Assembly: GCA_902613915.1 (NCBI GenBank)
Contig: CACMJB010000006.1
Location: 1 to 64,000 of the forward strand
DNA length: 64,000 nt
Source of the DNA: an uncultured Pelagibacteraceae bacterium
GTDB taxonomy: Bacteria; Pseudomonadota; Alphaproteobacteria; Pelagibacterales; Pelagibacteraceae
Reading direction: 5' to 3'
Both the position numbers and the translations under genes were made by a program. A model generated the notes under the pieces. It saw only the letters and a list, made by a program, of their open reading frames with translations. It searched no databases and had not been told where the DNA came from. Numbering within the stretch: the first letter of the stretch is position 1; each line of letters begins with the position of its first letter. Shown here one piece after another: positions 1 to 9,185 of this stretch.

Positions 1-438
1 AATCTCGTTTCTCTTATTAAAAAAATAATCTTTATAAAAATTTTTAAATTTTTTTATGACTTTTTTTTTTACAGTTATAGATCTTTTTTTTAATATTTTT
101 TTTGCTTTTTTAAATGTTCTCTTGTCAGGATCTTCAAAAGAGAAAAAGACTTCACTAATTTTTTTTTTTATTAATAAACTAGTACATGGGGGCGTCTTAC
201 CATAGTGAGAGCAAGGTTCTAAAGTTGTATATAATTTAGCTCCTGCAAAATTAATTCTTTTTTTTAAAGCGTTTTGTTCAGCATGAGGTCTACCTCCATA
301 AGAAGTTGCTCCACTTGAAATAATTCTATTATTTTTAACAACAACACAACCTACAGAAGGGTTTGTGCCAGTTTTACCTAGATTTTTTTCTGCTAGTTTG
401 AAAGCTTTTTTTAAAAAATAACTATGATTTTTTCTCAT
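1..438 (-). CDS. ribD: RibD, N-terminal deaminase part (3' end outside window)
   Basis: Riboflavin biosynthesis deaminase, which deaminates the pyrimidine produced from GTP; full-length proteins also carry a C-terminal reductase domain, which would lie beyond base 1. The 146 codons present cover the zinc deaminase domain: HAE at residues 52-54 and Cys76 and Cys85 in PC..GKTPPC supply the zinc ligands and catalytic Glu. The ATG start overlaps the end of nrdR by 17 bases, so the two are probably cotranscribed (glyA-nrdR-ribD). The frame is open to the window edge. Identity is secure; the reductase half cannot be seen. Confidence 0.9.
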   Translation of the reverse strand, partial: MRKNHSYFLKKAFKLAEKNLGKTGTNPSVGCVVVKNNRIISSGATSYGGRPHAEQNALKKRINFAGAKLYTTLEPCSHYGKTPPCTSLLIKKKISEVFFSFEDPDKRTFKKAKKILKKRSITVKKKVIKKFKNFYKDYFFNKRNEI

Positions 439-883
439 TTAAATTGCCTACAAATTGTTCAAAATCTTTTGCTTCTTTAAAATTTTTATATACAGAAGCA
501 AAACGAACATAAGCAACTTTATCTAATGAAGAAAGACCTTCCATAATAAACTTACCTATGGTAGGTGTCGGAATTTCACTTTCACCAAGACCCTCAAGAT
601 TTCTTACAATTTTAGAAATAAATTTTTCTATTGTTTCGCTATCAATAGGTCTTTTTCGCGTGGCTATTCTAATTGATTTTGAAATTTTATCTCTATCAAA
701 TGGTTCTCTTTTACCGTTACCTTTTATAACTGTTAATTCTTGAAACTGAACTCTCTCAAAAGTCGTAAATCTCTCTTTTCTCTCGCACCCACAAAGTCTT
801 CTTCTTCTTATAGCTGTGCCATCTTCTGTAGGTCTTGAGTCTACAACTGACGTATCTTTTTCTCTACAAAAAGGACAAAGCAT
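422..883 (-). CDS. nrdR: Transcriptional repressor NrdR
   Basis: ATP/dATP-sensing repressor of ribonucleotide reductase genes. An N-terminal zinc knuckle is followed by an ATP-cone domain from about residue 46. I start it at the ATG giving MLCPFC, the normal family start, not at an upstream in-frame codon that would overlap glyA. The first Cys pair is normal (Cys3, Cys6), but the second reads C-G-C (Cys31, Cys33) followed by four residues before RFTTFE, where relatives have C-x-x-C and two residues. It lies 8 bases downstream of glyA and overlaps ribD. The family assignment is firm; zinc binding by the second pair is uncertain. Confidence 0.93.
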   Translation of the reverse strand: MLCPFCREKDTSVVDSRPTEDGTAIRRRRLCGCERKERFTTFERVQFQELTVIKGNGKREPFDRDKISKSIRIATRKRPIDSETIEKFISKIVRNLEGLGESEIPTPTIGKFIMEGLSSLDKVAYVRFASVYKNFKEAKDFEQFVGNLNEKKS

Positions 884-891
884 AAATTTAT

Positions 892-2190
892 CTAATTTCC
901 ATATATAGGAAAAGAGGAACAAAGATCAATAATTTCTTTTTTTACTTCATTTTCTATTTTCGAATTATCTGATTTGTTCTCACTTAAGCCTTTAATTACT
1001 TTGTGTATTAGGTCTGCAATTAATTTAAATTCTTTTTCTTTGAAACCTCTTGTTGTGCAGGCTGGTGTACCTAATCTAATTCCAGAAGTTATGAATGGGC
1101 TCTCTGCATCAAATGGAATTCCATTTTTGTTACATGTTATGTTTGCTCTTCCTAATGAAGCTTGAGCGTCTTTTCCAGTAACTTTGAATGATCTTAAATC
1201 AATAAGCATTAAATGTGTATCTGTTCCACCAGAAAAAATTTTAAAGCCATTTTCAGATAAGCTCTTTGATAAAACTTTTGCATTATTAATTACATTCTGA
1301 GTATAAATTTTAAAATCTTCAGACAAAGCTTCCTTAAAGCAAACTGCTTTAGCTGCAATTACGTGCATTAGTGGTCCACCTTGTAAACCTGGAAAAATTG
1401 CACTATTAAATTTCTTAGCTAGTTCCTCGTTATTTGTTAAAATAATTCCACCTCTTGGTCCTCTTAAAACTTTATGTGTTGTTGATGTTACAACATCAGC
1501 ATATTTAGTAGGATTAGGATAAGCTCCTCCAGCTACTAACCCAGAAAAATGTGCCATATCAACTAGAAGATATGCTCCAACTTTGTCACTAATTTCTCTA
1601 AATTTTTTAAAATCAATTATTCTTGAATAAGCACTACCTCCTGCAATAATTAGTTTTGGTTTATTTTCTACGGCAAGTTTTTCTACAGCTTTATAATCAA
1701 TTAAACCTGTCTCTTTATCAACTTCGTAATGAAGTGCATTAAACCACTTGCCAGATTGAGCCGGTTTTGCTCCATGAGTTAAGTGTCCACCAGAATTTAA
1801 ACTCATCGCTAATGTTGTGTCTCCTGGTTTCAATAAAGCTAAATAAACTGCACCATTAGCTTGAGCACCGGAATGTGGTTGCACATTTGCAAACTTACAA
1901 TCAAATAATTTCTTTGCACGTTCAATAGCTAAATTTTCTGAAATATCAACGTGCTCACAACCGCCATAATATCTTTTTGAAGGATAACCTTCTGCATATT
2001 TATTTGTTAAAACTGAACCTTGTGCTTCAAGTACAGCTCTTGATACAATATTTTCTGATGCAATTAGTTCAATATGATTTTGCTGCCGTGTAAACTCATC
2101 TCTAATTGAGTTGTAAAGCTCTTTATCTGCATCTTGTAGTTTTAATTTAAAAAAACTATTTAAATATTTATCTAATTTAATAACCGACAT
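892..2190 (-). CDS. glyA: Serine hydroxymethyltransferase
   Basis: PLP enzyme that interconverts serine and glycine while charging tetrahydrofolate with a one-carbon unit; cytoplasmic. The length of 432 residues is typical. The N-terminal HIELIASEN block and the Schiff-base lysine in STTHK (Lys240), followed by LRGPRGG, are intact. Its ATG shares one base with the rpiB stop codon (TAATG), indicating translational coupling, and nrdR follows 8 bases later. SAR11 bacteria depend heavily on glycine/serine metabolism, so the enzyme is probably central; that last point is inference from known physiology. Confidence 0.98.
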   Translation of the reverse strand: MSVIKLDKYLNSFFKLKLQDADKELYNSIRDEFTRQQNHIELIASENIVSRAVLEAQGSVLTNKYAEGYPSKRYYGGCEHVDISENLAIERAKKLFDCKFANVQPHSGAQANGAVYLALLKPGDTTLAMSLNSGGHLTHGAKPAQSGKWFNALHYEVDKETGLIDYKAVEKLAVENKPKLIIAGGSAYSRIIDFKKFREISDKVGAYLLVDMAHFSGLVAGGAYPNPTKYADVVTSTTHKVLRGPRGGIILTNNEELAKKFNSAIFPGLQGGPLMHVIAAKAVCFKEALSEDFKIYTQNVINNAKVLSKSLSENGFKIFSGGTDTHLMLIDLRSFKVTGKDAQASLGRANITCNKNGIPFDAESPFITSGIRLGTPACTTRGFKEKEFKLIADLIHKVIKGLSENKSDNSKIENEVKKEIIDLCSSFPIYGN

Positions 2191-2627
2191 TATATCTTTC
2201 TTACTCTTTTTAAGTGCCTGCCGCCTTCAAATTTAGTTTTTAAAAATAATTCTACTAATTTTAACGACAAGTTTTTTTTTGTTAATCTGGCACCCAATGC
2301 GATTATATTAGCATTATTGTGCTGCCTAGACAATCTAGTCGATTTTTGATTGTAGCATACTGCCGCTCTAATATTTTTGATTTTATTGGCACTTATAGCC
2401 ATACCTGTGCCAGAACCACACACAAGTATACCTACATCGCTTTTTTTTGCTTTAATTCGATTAGCAAGTTTTTTGGCATAATCAGGATAATCAACCGATT
2501 TGTCTTCAAAAGGACCTAGGTCGATTATTGAAACATATTTATCAATAAGAAAATCTTTGATCTTTTCTTTAAGATCAAAACCTGCATGATCTGAGGCAAT
2601 ACAAATCTTTTTAAATAAGAAGCTCAA
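2190..2627 (-). CDS. rpiB: Ribose-5-phosphate isomerase B
   Basis: Interconverts ribose 5-phosphate and ribulose 5-phosphate in the pentose phosphate pathway. The RpiB/LacAB family hallmarks are present: SDHAG near the N terminus, the [13 protein letters not shown] active-site loop with its Cys, and [11 protein letters not shown]. No ATG lies ahead of the first conserved strand; the apparent start is TTG at 2627, two to four residues longer than most homologues. It is first in the rpiB-glyA-nrdR-ribD run and overlaps glyA by one base. Confidence 0.95.
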   Translation of the reverse strand: MSFLFKKICIASDHAGFDLKEKIKDFLIDKYVSIIDLGPFEDKSVDYPDYAKKLANRIKAKKSDVGILVCGSGTGMAISANKIKNIRAAVCYNQKSTRLSRQHNNANIIALGARLTKKNLSLKLVELFLKTKFEGGRHLKRVRKI

Positions 2628-2663
2628 AATTTTATTTTTAATTTATAAATTTATTTACGTAAG

Positions 2664-2692
2664 TTGTTATTTAACGATTTGTACTATATATT
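2664..2692 (+). promoter_or_regulatory. Candidate sigma70 promoter of hemB
   Basis: TTGTTA at 2664-2669, 17 bases, then TATATT at 2687-2692. The predicted transcription start lies about 29 bases before the hemB ATG. The DNA is very AT-rich, so chance matches are common. Confidence 0.45.
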
Positions 2693-2727
2693 TGAATATA
2701 ACATTTGTCGCATTATATTTTATTTAC

Positions 2728-3714
2728 ATGATTACTGGAAAATTCCCAAATTTGAGACTTAGAAGACTAAGAAAATTTAATTGGTCTAGAAAATTAGTTC
2801 AAGAGAACAACCTTTCTTCAAGCGATTTGATATATCCATTGTTTCTTATTGAGGGTAAAAACAAAAAAAAACCAATAAAATCTATGCCTAATGTTTATCA
2901 GTACTCTATTGATAAATTAGGAGGTATTGTGAATACAGTCATAAGTAATAAAATACCAATGATCGCTTTGTTTCCATCAACACCTGGTAATAAAAAAGAT
3001 CCTTTTGGAAAAGAAGCTTTAAATGAAAATAATTTAGTGTGCAAGGCAATAAGATTTATAAAAAAAAGATTTAAAAATGATATTGGATTGATGTGTGATG
3101 TTGCTTTAGATCCTTATACGTCACATGGTCATGATGGAGTTTTAAAAAAGAACTATGTTTTAAATGATGAGACAGTTAACATTTTAATGAAACAAGCTTT
3201 ATTGCAAGCTCAAATGGGTTGTGATGTTATTGCTCCATCAGACATGATGGATGGAAGGATAGGTAAAATAAGAAAACATTTAGATAAAAATAGATATCAT
3301 GATGTTCAACTTCTTTCATATGCAGTTAAGTATGCATCAAATTTTTACGGACCTTTTAGAGATGCTGTTGGTTCCAAAAAAACATTAAAAAGTAATAAAA
3401 AAAATTATCAAATGGATTTTGCTAATATTAATGAAGCCCACAGAGAAGTTGCTTTAGATATTAAAGAAGGTGCTGATATGGTAATGGTAAAACCAGGTAT
3501 GCCATACCTAGATGTCATTAAATCAATTAAGGAAAATTTTAAAATCCCTGTTCTAGCTTATCAAGTTTCTGGAGAATATAGCTTAATAAAAAATGGTATT
3601 AAAAATAATCTTGTAAGCAAAGAAGCAATACTAGAAAGCTTAATGAGTTTTAAAAGAGCTGGCGCTTCAGCTATAGTTACTTATTTTGCATTAGAAATTG
3701 CTAAAAATTTTTAA
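2728..3714 (+). CDS. hemB: Delta-aminolevulinic acid dehydratase (porphobilinogen synthase)
   Basis: Condenses two 5-aminolevulinate molecules to porphobilinogen in heme synthesis. I use the ATG at 2728 (328 residues); an upstream non-ATG codon would add 12 unsupported residues and overlap the candidate promoter. The catalytic lysine sits in VMVKPGMPYLD, and APSDMMDGR is intact. The metal loop reads DVALDPYTSHGHDG, with Asp/Ala instead of the Cys of zinc enzymes, so it is the magnesium-type HemB common in alphaproteobacteria. The stop abuts that of convergent recO with no spacer. Confidence 0.97.
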   Translation: MITGKFPNLRLRRLRKFNWSRKLVQENNLSSSDLIYPLFLIEGKNKKKPIKSMPNVYQYSIDKLGGIVNTVISNKIPMIALFPSTPGNKKDPFGKEALNENNLVCKAIRFIKKRFKNDIGLMCDVALDPYTSHGHDGVLKKNYVLNDETVNILMKQALLQAQMGCDVIAPSDMMDGRIGKIRKHLDKNRYHDVQLLSYAVKYASNFYGPFRDAVGSKKTLKSNKKNYQMDFANINEAHREVALDIKEGADMVMVKPGMPYLDVIKSIKENFKIPVLAYQVSGEYSLIKNGIKNNLVSKEAILESLMSFKRAGASAIVTYFALEIAKNF

Positions 3715-4395
3715 TTAGTTAAAATAATTCTCTAAAACAACTCTGGATTTTGGAAATAAAAGATTGTTTGGAATAAAAAATTTATTTTGTAAAACATTAC
3801 GTGTAAAATAAAGCGATTTCCGGATTAAAGTTTTATTTAATTCTACAGGAATTTTTTTGAATATTAAAAAATTTGGAACCTCGTAAATATAACCATCAAT
3901 TTTAATTTTTGATATATCATCGTTTTTAATTTGATCAGTGGAATATTGTTCTAAGTTGGTATCATAACCTAAATCTTTAATTAAATTTAATTCAAAAAAT
4001 ATATAAATAAAAAACCAATTTTCTAAATTAATAGAATTAATTAACTTTTCAAAAGAGTTATAAATTTTCTTATTTTGTTGTGCTTCAGGTAATAAAGTGT
4101 TTAATAAAGAGCATATTGAGATTAACGCGGAAGTTCTTTCTTTGTCATTAAAATATAAAGGGGAAATGGGTTTAATCAATTCAGTTTTAAAGTATCCAAT
4201 TTTATTCTCATTTTTAGAAGAATGAGAAACAAAAAGTTTATTTGATATTTGTAAATAATTTCTTATTTTTCGGGAGGTTCCTCCATAAACTATACCATCA
4301 ACTTTCCCTTTTTCCTTAGTAAAAATATTAATAATATTTGCATTCTCTCTAAATTTTCTTTTAGATAATAAGTAACATTCATCTTCCCAAATCAT
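3715..4395 (-). CDS. recO: DNA repair protein RecO
   Basis: Loads RecA on SSB-coated DNA with RecF/RecR. The 226-residue protein starts with the typical OB-fold opening (MIWEDECYLLSKRKFRENANI) and continues with KGKVDGIVYGGTSRK, then a helical C-terminal part; the Cys-rich zinc knuckle of some RecO proteins is not visible. The ATG overlaps the rnc stop by four bases (ATGA). In most alphaproteobacteria era lies between rnc and recO; here it does not. The end is flush with the end of hemB. Confidence 0.85.
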   Translation of the reverse strand: MIWEDECYLLSKRKFRENANIINIFTKEKGKVDGIVYGGTSRKIRNYLQISNKLFVSHSSKNENKIGYFKTELIKPISPLYFNDKERTSALISICSLLNTLLPEAQQNKKIYNSFEKLINSINLENWFFIYIFFELNLIKDLGYDTNLEQYSTDQIKNDDISKIKIDGYIYEVPNFLIFKKIPVELNKTLIRKSLYFTRNVLQNKFFIPNNLLFPKSRVVLENYFN

Positions 4396-5057
4396 ATCTT
4401 TAATATTTTAATAAGTTTGGATGCTGCATTTTGCTGGGAATTTTTTTTCGAAGATCCGATACCTGTAATTTTTTTGGAATTAGGAATTTGAACCTCTGTC
4501 ATAAATAATGGTTTATGTTGTGGCCCTGTTTTTTTAGAAAAAATATATTTTGGAAGTTCTTTAAATTTTTTTAAGCTATATTCTTGGAGCTTAGTCTTAG
4601 AATCTATAAGTGTTATTGTTGAATTTAAAATGTGCTCTTCCCAGAACTGCAAAATAAACTTTTCAGCAAATTTAAATCCATTATCTATGTAAATTGCCCC
4701 TATAAGAGCTTCTAAACAATCGCTACTAATCTTATCTGATGACCTATCTAATTTTTTATGTGATGAGCCTAAAAATATAAAATTACTTAAATTCAACTTT
4801 TTTGCTATTAGGCTACATGTTTTTTTATTAACTAAATTGGCATATTTTTTATCTATTATGCCTTCTTTTTCGTTCGGGTATTTTGTTAATAAAGTTTGAG
4901 AAATAACTAGTCCTAATACTCTGTCACCTAAAAATTCTAACTTTTCATTATTATCAATATTATTAAAGCTTTTGTGTGTTAATGCCTGCTGTAACAATTC
5001 AGTTTTTTTGAAATTATAATTAATTATTTTTTCAAAATCTTTTATTTTATTTTTCAT
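4392..5057 (-). CDS. rnc: Ribonuclease III
   Basis: Double-strand-specific endoribonuclease for rRNA and mRNA processing. The signature NEKLEFLGDRVL (residues 37-48) carries the catalytic acidic residues, and a second acidic site is in DCLEALIGAIYID. A double-stranded RNA binding domain covers roughly residues 150-221, ending in the Ala-rich helix SQQNAASKLIK. It overlaps lepB upstream and recO downstream by four bases each, consistent with one coupled message. Length (221) is normal. Confidence 0.97.
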   Translation of the reverse strand: MKNKIKDFEKIINYNFKKTELLQQALTHKSFNNIDNNEKLEFLGDRVLGLVISQTLLTKYPNEKEGIIDKKYANLVNKKTCSLIAKKLNLSNFIFLGSSHKKLDRSSDKISSDCLEALIGAIYIDNGFKFAEKFILQFWEEHILNSTITLIDSKTKLQEYSLKKFKELPKYIFSKKTGPQHKPLFMTEVQIPNSKKITGIGSSKKNSQQNAASKLIKILKI

Positions 5058-5797
5058 TTTAACTTATTAAATAGCCTGCTAAATCTAAATGAGTCCCCCA
5101 AATTCCAAAATTTCAATAAACTACTTATATTAGTATCATTAGAAAAAAATATTAATTTTGCCTCACCAACTAGATTTAATTCTTTAACATATCCTACGCT
5201 ATCTAAATATCTGCTATCTTTAGAACAGTCTCGATTGTCACCTAATAAAAAAAAATGACCTTTTGGTACTTTAAATTTTTTAGTATTTTGTAAACTACCT
5301 CTTTTTTTATACGAAACAAAATGTGTAATACCATTAGGTAAAGTCTCAATAAAAATATTAGCTTCTAATAAAAAACTTCCACATCTAATCTTTTCATTAA
5401 TTTTTGTTGGTTCCCTTTTTGTTTTTTGGTCGTTTATATATAGATCTCCATTTATAAATTGGATCGTATCATCTGGTAGACCAATCAATCTTTTTATATA
5501 ATCAGTCCTATTGTCAGCTGGTGTTTTAAAGACAACTAAATCACCTCTTTCAGGTTTTTTTGAAAAGAAACGTTTATTTGAAAAATTTGGACTAAAAGGA
5601 AAAGAATGTTTGCTATATCCGTATGTGTATTTTGAAACAAATATTCTGTCTCCGACTAATAAAGTTGGCTCCATAGAAGATGAAGGTATGTAAAATGGCT
5701 GAAACAGTAAAGATCTAATTAAAATAGCAATAAATAATGCTCCTAATAAGGTTTTTACATTATCGTAAATTACTAAAAAAATTTTATTTTTTTTCAT
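5054..5797 (-). CDS. lepB: Signal peptidase I
   Basis: Inner-membrane serine protease that removes signal peptides on the periplasmic side. An N-terminal membrane segment (about residues 14-32) is followed by the catalytic Ser41 in SSSMEPTLLVGD and the catalytic Lys102 in DYIKRLIGLPDD; the C-terminal GDNRDCSKDSR box is also present. The 247-residue length fits alphaproteobacterial LepB with one clear transmembrane anchor. Start and stop overlap acpS and rnc by four bases. Confidence 0.97.
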   Translation of the reverse strand: MKKNKIFLVIYDNVKTLLGALFIAILIRSLLFQPFYIPSSSMEPTLLVGDRIFVSKYTYGYSKHSFPFSPNFSNKRFFSKKPERGDLVVFKTPADNRTDYIKRLIGLPDDTIQFINGDLYINDQKTKREPTKINEKIRCGSFLLEANIFIETLPNGITHFVSYKKRGSLQNTKKFKVPKGHFFLLGDNRDCSKDSRYLDSVGYVKELNLVGEAKLIFFSNDTNISSLLKFWNLGDSFRFSRLFNKLK

Positions 5798-6177
5798 AAA
5801 CTTATAGTTACAAATGCTACAGCATATTTATTTTCATCTGAAAGAGATAATGAAGTTTTGATTTCTTTGTTTTTAAATTTTTTTTTTAATAATTTTTTTG
5901 TATTTCCTTCAAAATTTAAATAAGGTTTACCCGAAATATTGTTTTTAACAATAATTTCATTTAAGTTAATGCCATTAGATACTCCAGTGCCTAAAGCTTT
6001 CGAAAATGCTTCTTTTGCAGCAAATCTTTTTGCAAAACAGTTCTCAGACTTGATAAGTTTTTTACATTTAGAAATTTCCTTAGCATTATAAACTCTGCTT
6101 ACAAATCTTTTATTTTTAATTGATTTTTTGATTCTAACTATACTTACAATATCAGTTCCTATACCAAAAATTTTCAT
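5794..6177 (-). CDS. acpS: Holo-[acyl-carrier-protein] synthase
   Basis: Transfers 4'-phosphopantetheine from CoA to the acyl carrier protein. The 127-residue protein has GIGTDIV near the start (magnesium-binding Asp) and FAAKEAFSKALGTG, the second metal and CoA motif. It sits in the conserved pdxJ-acpS-lepB order with four-base overlaps on both sides. Confidence 0.96.
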   Translation of the reverse strand: MKIFGIGTDIVSIVRIKKSIKNKRFVSRVYNAKEISKCKKLIKSENCFAKRFAAKEAFSKALGTGVSNGINLNEIIVKNNISGKPYLNFEGNTKKLLKKKFKNKEIKTSLSLSDENKYAVAFVTISL

Positions 6178-6899
6178 GATTTTAGAATTTTTTTAAAAGT
6201 TTTAATTACTGAACTCATACCTTCAAAAATTGACTCTCCTATTAAAAAATGACCAATATTGAATTCTTCTATTCCTTTAATTCTTTTAAGTATTTGTGCC
6301 GATTTAAATGTAAGGCCATGTCCCGCATGAACTTCTAAACCTAATTTATTTCCTTCTTTGACAGCTTTTTTTATTCTTTTTAATTCATTAGTAAAACTTT
6401 TATTCATATTAATTAAATTACAAATTTTTCCAGTATGTATTTCTATGCAATCTGCGTTTAAATTCTTTGCTTCATTTATATCTTTTAAGTTTGGTTCAAT
6501 AAATAAGCTAATTCTAATTTTTCTTTTTTTAAGATTATTGATCAATTTTTTTAAGAAAGGTCTATTATGATTTAAATTTAAGCCGCCCTCTGTAGTAATC
6601 TCTTTTCTTTTTTCAGGTACTATACAAATAAAAGGTGGTCTACTTTTAGTAGCTATTCTCAACATTTCCTTTGTTGCAGCTATTTCTAAGTTTAATGGTA
6701 TTTTGATTTTATTCTTAATTTTTTTTAGATCATTTTCATTAATATGTCTTCTATCTTCTCTTAGGTGAATTGTAACTGAGTCTGCACCATTTTTTTGAGC
6801 TAGTAATGCAGCCCTTAAAGGACTTGGATAATTTTCACCTCTTGCATTTCTAACAGTTGCCACATGATCAATATTTACACCCAGTCTAATTCTTTTCAT
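6174..6899 (-). CDS. pdxJ: Pyridoxine 5'-phosphate synthase
   Basis: Last step of the DXP-dependent vitamin B6 pathway, joining deoxyxylulose phosphate and aminoacetone phosphate. The opening RLGVNIDHVATVRNARG, the HLREDRRHI loop and the late GLEVHAGHGL block are all characteristic. At 241 residues it is normal. Its ATG shares a base with the pyrE stop, and it overlaps acpS by four bases. Confidence 0.97.
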   Translation of the reverse strand: MKRIRLGVNIDHVATVRNARGENYPSPLRAALLAQKNGADSVTIHLREDRRHINENDLKKIKNKIKIPLNLEIAATKEMLRIATKSRPPFICIVPEKRKEITTEGGLNLNHNRPFLKKLINNLKKRKIRISLFIEPNLKDINEAKNLNADCIEIHTGKICNLINMNKSFTNELKRIKKAVKEGNKLGLEVHAGHGLTFKSAQILKRIKGIEEFNIGHFLIGESIFEGMSSVIKTFKKILKS

Positions 6900-7480
6900 T
6901 AAAGATTTCTGCTTCCAGGTTTAATGGGATTTATAGACTTCAATTCTTTAGGTAAATTTTCTTTTTTGTAAGTGGGTATATTTAGTTTTACCTGAGAGAC
7001 AATTTTATCCTTTATATTAGACTGTCCATTAGATCTATCAATTATACAAGCATATCCAATTATTTCAGCATTATTTGAACTCACTAACTTTGAGCACTCT
7101 AAACTTGATTTTCCTGTAGTAATAACATCTTCAACAATTAAAACTTTATTACCTTTTTCAATTTTAAAATCCCTTCTTAATTTAAACTCACCATCAACTC
7201 TTTCAGAAAAAATTGTTCTTTTGTTTAGTAATTTACCTAATTCATATCCTACGATAATCCCACCCATTGCAGGAGATAAAATGATGTCAAAATCAGTAAA
7301 TTCTCTCTTTATTTTACCTGCCAGTGATTGGCATATTTTAATAGCCTCATTAGGGGTGCTCATTAATTGTGCACACTGAACATACTTCGGACTATGCAAA
7401 CCAGAAGAAAGTATAAAATGTCCTTCGATTAAAGCGTTAGTCTTTTTTAAAATTTTCAAAGATTCTTCTAATGAAAGCAT
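6899..7480 (-). CDS. pyrE: Orotate phosphoribosyltransferase
   Basis: Attaches PRPP to orotate to give OMP in pyrimidine synthesis. The PRPP-binding motif VLIVEDVITTGKSS and the N-terminal GHFILSSGLHSPKYVQC are clear. The 193-residue length fits the shorter class found next to rel in alphaproteobacteria. It overlaps the 3' end of rel by 44 bases in another frame; no later Met precedes the conserved first helix, so the overlap looks real. Confidence 0.95.
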   Translation of the reverse strand: MLSLEESLKILKKTNALIEGHFILSSGLHSPKYVQCAQLMSTPNEAIKICQSLAGKIKREFTDFDIILSPAMGGIIVGYELGKLLNKRTIFSERVDGEFKLRRDFKIEKGNKVLIVEDVITTGKSSLECSKLVSSNNAEIIGYACIIDRSNGQSNIKDKIVSQVKLNIPTYKKENLPKELKSINPIKPGSRNL

Positions 7481-9185
7481 TTTTCTTTTTTTTATGTCTT
7501 ATTATTTTAAAATTTAAATTATTTTGTTTAATTTGACTTATCAAGTTAGTAAAATTTTTCAAATCTTTAATTTGTAAGTCAAAAGAAAATTTAAGGTATT
7601 CTTTGTTTCGCTTTAAAATATCAACATTTATTATATTCCCTTTGTTCAAACCAATTAAAGAACAAATGTCTCCTAATGCACCAGGTTTATGAGGTAGATC
7701 TACCTCAATTGTGCTTGAGTAGTTCTTTTCATTCTTTTTATCTATTTCAGTTGATTTATCTTGCCAATATCTTCTAATTGCAGCTCTAGCTTTTCCAGTT
7801 TTTGCAGAACTTAACCAATGTAATGACGGGGATGCATTTTTAGAAGTTTGGATATTTACCATATCTCCGTTTTTTAGAATTGTTTGTAATGTAACTTCTC
7901 TGCCATTTACAAGAGATCCAATTGCACTATTGCCAATTTTTGTATGAACTGCGTAAGCAAAGTCCACTGGTGTAGCTAATTTAGGAAGTTTTATTACAGA
8001 TCCTTTAGGGGTGAAACAAAAGACATTTTCTTGAAACATTTGTAATTTTGTTAATTCATAATAGTGCTCTGGGCTGTTTCCAGTTTCAATAATCTCAACT
8101 AGGTCTCTTAACCAATCATATTCTTTCCATGAAAGATCTGAAAATTTTTCTGAGGATTTGTATTTCCAATGAGATGCTATACCTCTTTCAGCAAATTCAT
8201 GCATTTCAAAAGTTCTTATCTGAATTTCAATTCTATTTTTTTTTGGTCCTATTACTGATGTGTGAATAGATTTGTAATTATTAATTTTTGGTGTCGATAT
8301 ATAGTCTTTAAATTTACCTGGTATCGTAGAGAACTTACTATGAAAAATTCCAAGCGTTTTATAACATTCTTCGACGTTTTTAACTATGACTCTAAAACCT
8401 ATAATATCTGTTAGTTGTTCTAACGAAATTTTTTTGTTTTGAATTTTTCTCCATATTGAAAAAGGTGTTTTCTCTCTTCCAGCTATTGTCGCCTCAATTC
8501 CATTTTTTTTTAATAAATCAATCAACTCTATTGAAATTGATTTAAATGTGTCATCACGATTATTTTTTATAAAATTTAATCTTTCATTAATTAAATCTCT
8601 AGCTTGTTGGTTTAGTACTGAAAAAGATAAATCTTCTAACTCGTCCCTAATTCTATTCATTCCCATTCTGTCAGCAAGAGGAGCATAAATTTCCATTGTT
8701 TCTTTTGCTTTTCTGATAATTTTGTCTTTATCTTTTACAAATTGAATTGTTCTCATGTTGTGTAATCTGTCTGCTAATTTAACTAATAGAACACGTATAT
8801 CTTTTGATGTTGCTAAAATTAATTTTCTAAAATTTTCAGCTTTTGAGTCACTAGCTGCTTTATTTTCCAAAGCAGAGATTTTTGTTACCCCATCTACCAA
8901 ATTGGCAACTTCTTCTCCGAATTCTTTTTTCACACTCTCATAAGTTACTTTAGTATCTTCGATAGTATCATGGAGTAAGCCTGTTGTGATTGTTGCGCTA
9001 TCAAGTTTCAATTCAGTTAAAATTTTTGCTACAGCAATTGGATGAATTATGTAAGGGACCCCTTCTTCTCTTTTTTGATTTTGATGAGCTTCTAAAGCAA
9101 AATTATAAGCCTTATTTACAGTTTCTATATTTAAAAATTTATTATAACTTTTAATTTGATCAATTAATTCATTATTATTAATCAT
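7437..9185 (-). CDS. rel: Bifunctional (p)ppGpp synthetase/hydrolase, shortened Rel/SpoT
   Basis: Stringent-response enzyme making and degrading (p)ppGpp. Domains in order: HD hydrolase (His48; HDTIED at 72-77), synthetase (about 200-330, with KFKDYISTPK at 271-280 and the EIQIRT strand), TGS (about 368-437) and ACT (about 481-572). Only about 40 residues separate TGS from ACT, where SpoT/Rel proteins of about 700 residues hold a helical and a zinc-finger/RIS domain, so at 582 residues it lacks that ribosome-contacting part. Hydrolase and synthetase motifs look intact. It overlaps folK by four bases and pyrE by 44. Confidence 0.95.
   Translation of the reverse strand: MINNNELIDQIKSYNKFLNIETVNKAYNFALEAHQNQKREEGVPYIIHPIAVAKILTELKLDSATITTGLLHDTIEDTKVTYESVKKEFGEEVANLVDGVTKISALENKAASDSKAENFRKLILATSKDIRVLLVKLADRLHNMRTIQFVKDKDKIIRKAKETMEIYAPLADRMGMNRIRDELEDLSFSVLNQQARDLINERLNFIKNNRDDTFKSISIELIDLLKKNGIEATIAGREKTPFSIWRKIQNKKISLEQLTDIIGFRVIVKNVEECYKTLGIFHSKFSTIPGKFKDYISTPKINNYKSIHTSVIGPKKNRIEIQIRTFEMHEFAERGIASHWKYKSSEKFSDLSWKEYDWLRDLVEIIETGNSPEHYYELTKLQMFQENVFCFTPKGSVIKLPKLATPVDFAYAVHTKIGNSAIGSLVNGREVTLQTILKNGDMVNIQTSKNASPSLHWLSSAKTGKARAAIRRYWQDKSTEIDKKNEKNYSSTIEVDLPHKPGALGDICSLIGLNKGNIINVDILKRNKEYLKFSFDLQIKDLKNFTNLISQIKQNNLNFKIIRHKKKKNAFIRRIFENFKKD

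Noticed and set aside
2636-2650. AATTTATAAATT palindrome before hemB
   Set aside because: A and T only; expected often by chance at this composition.
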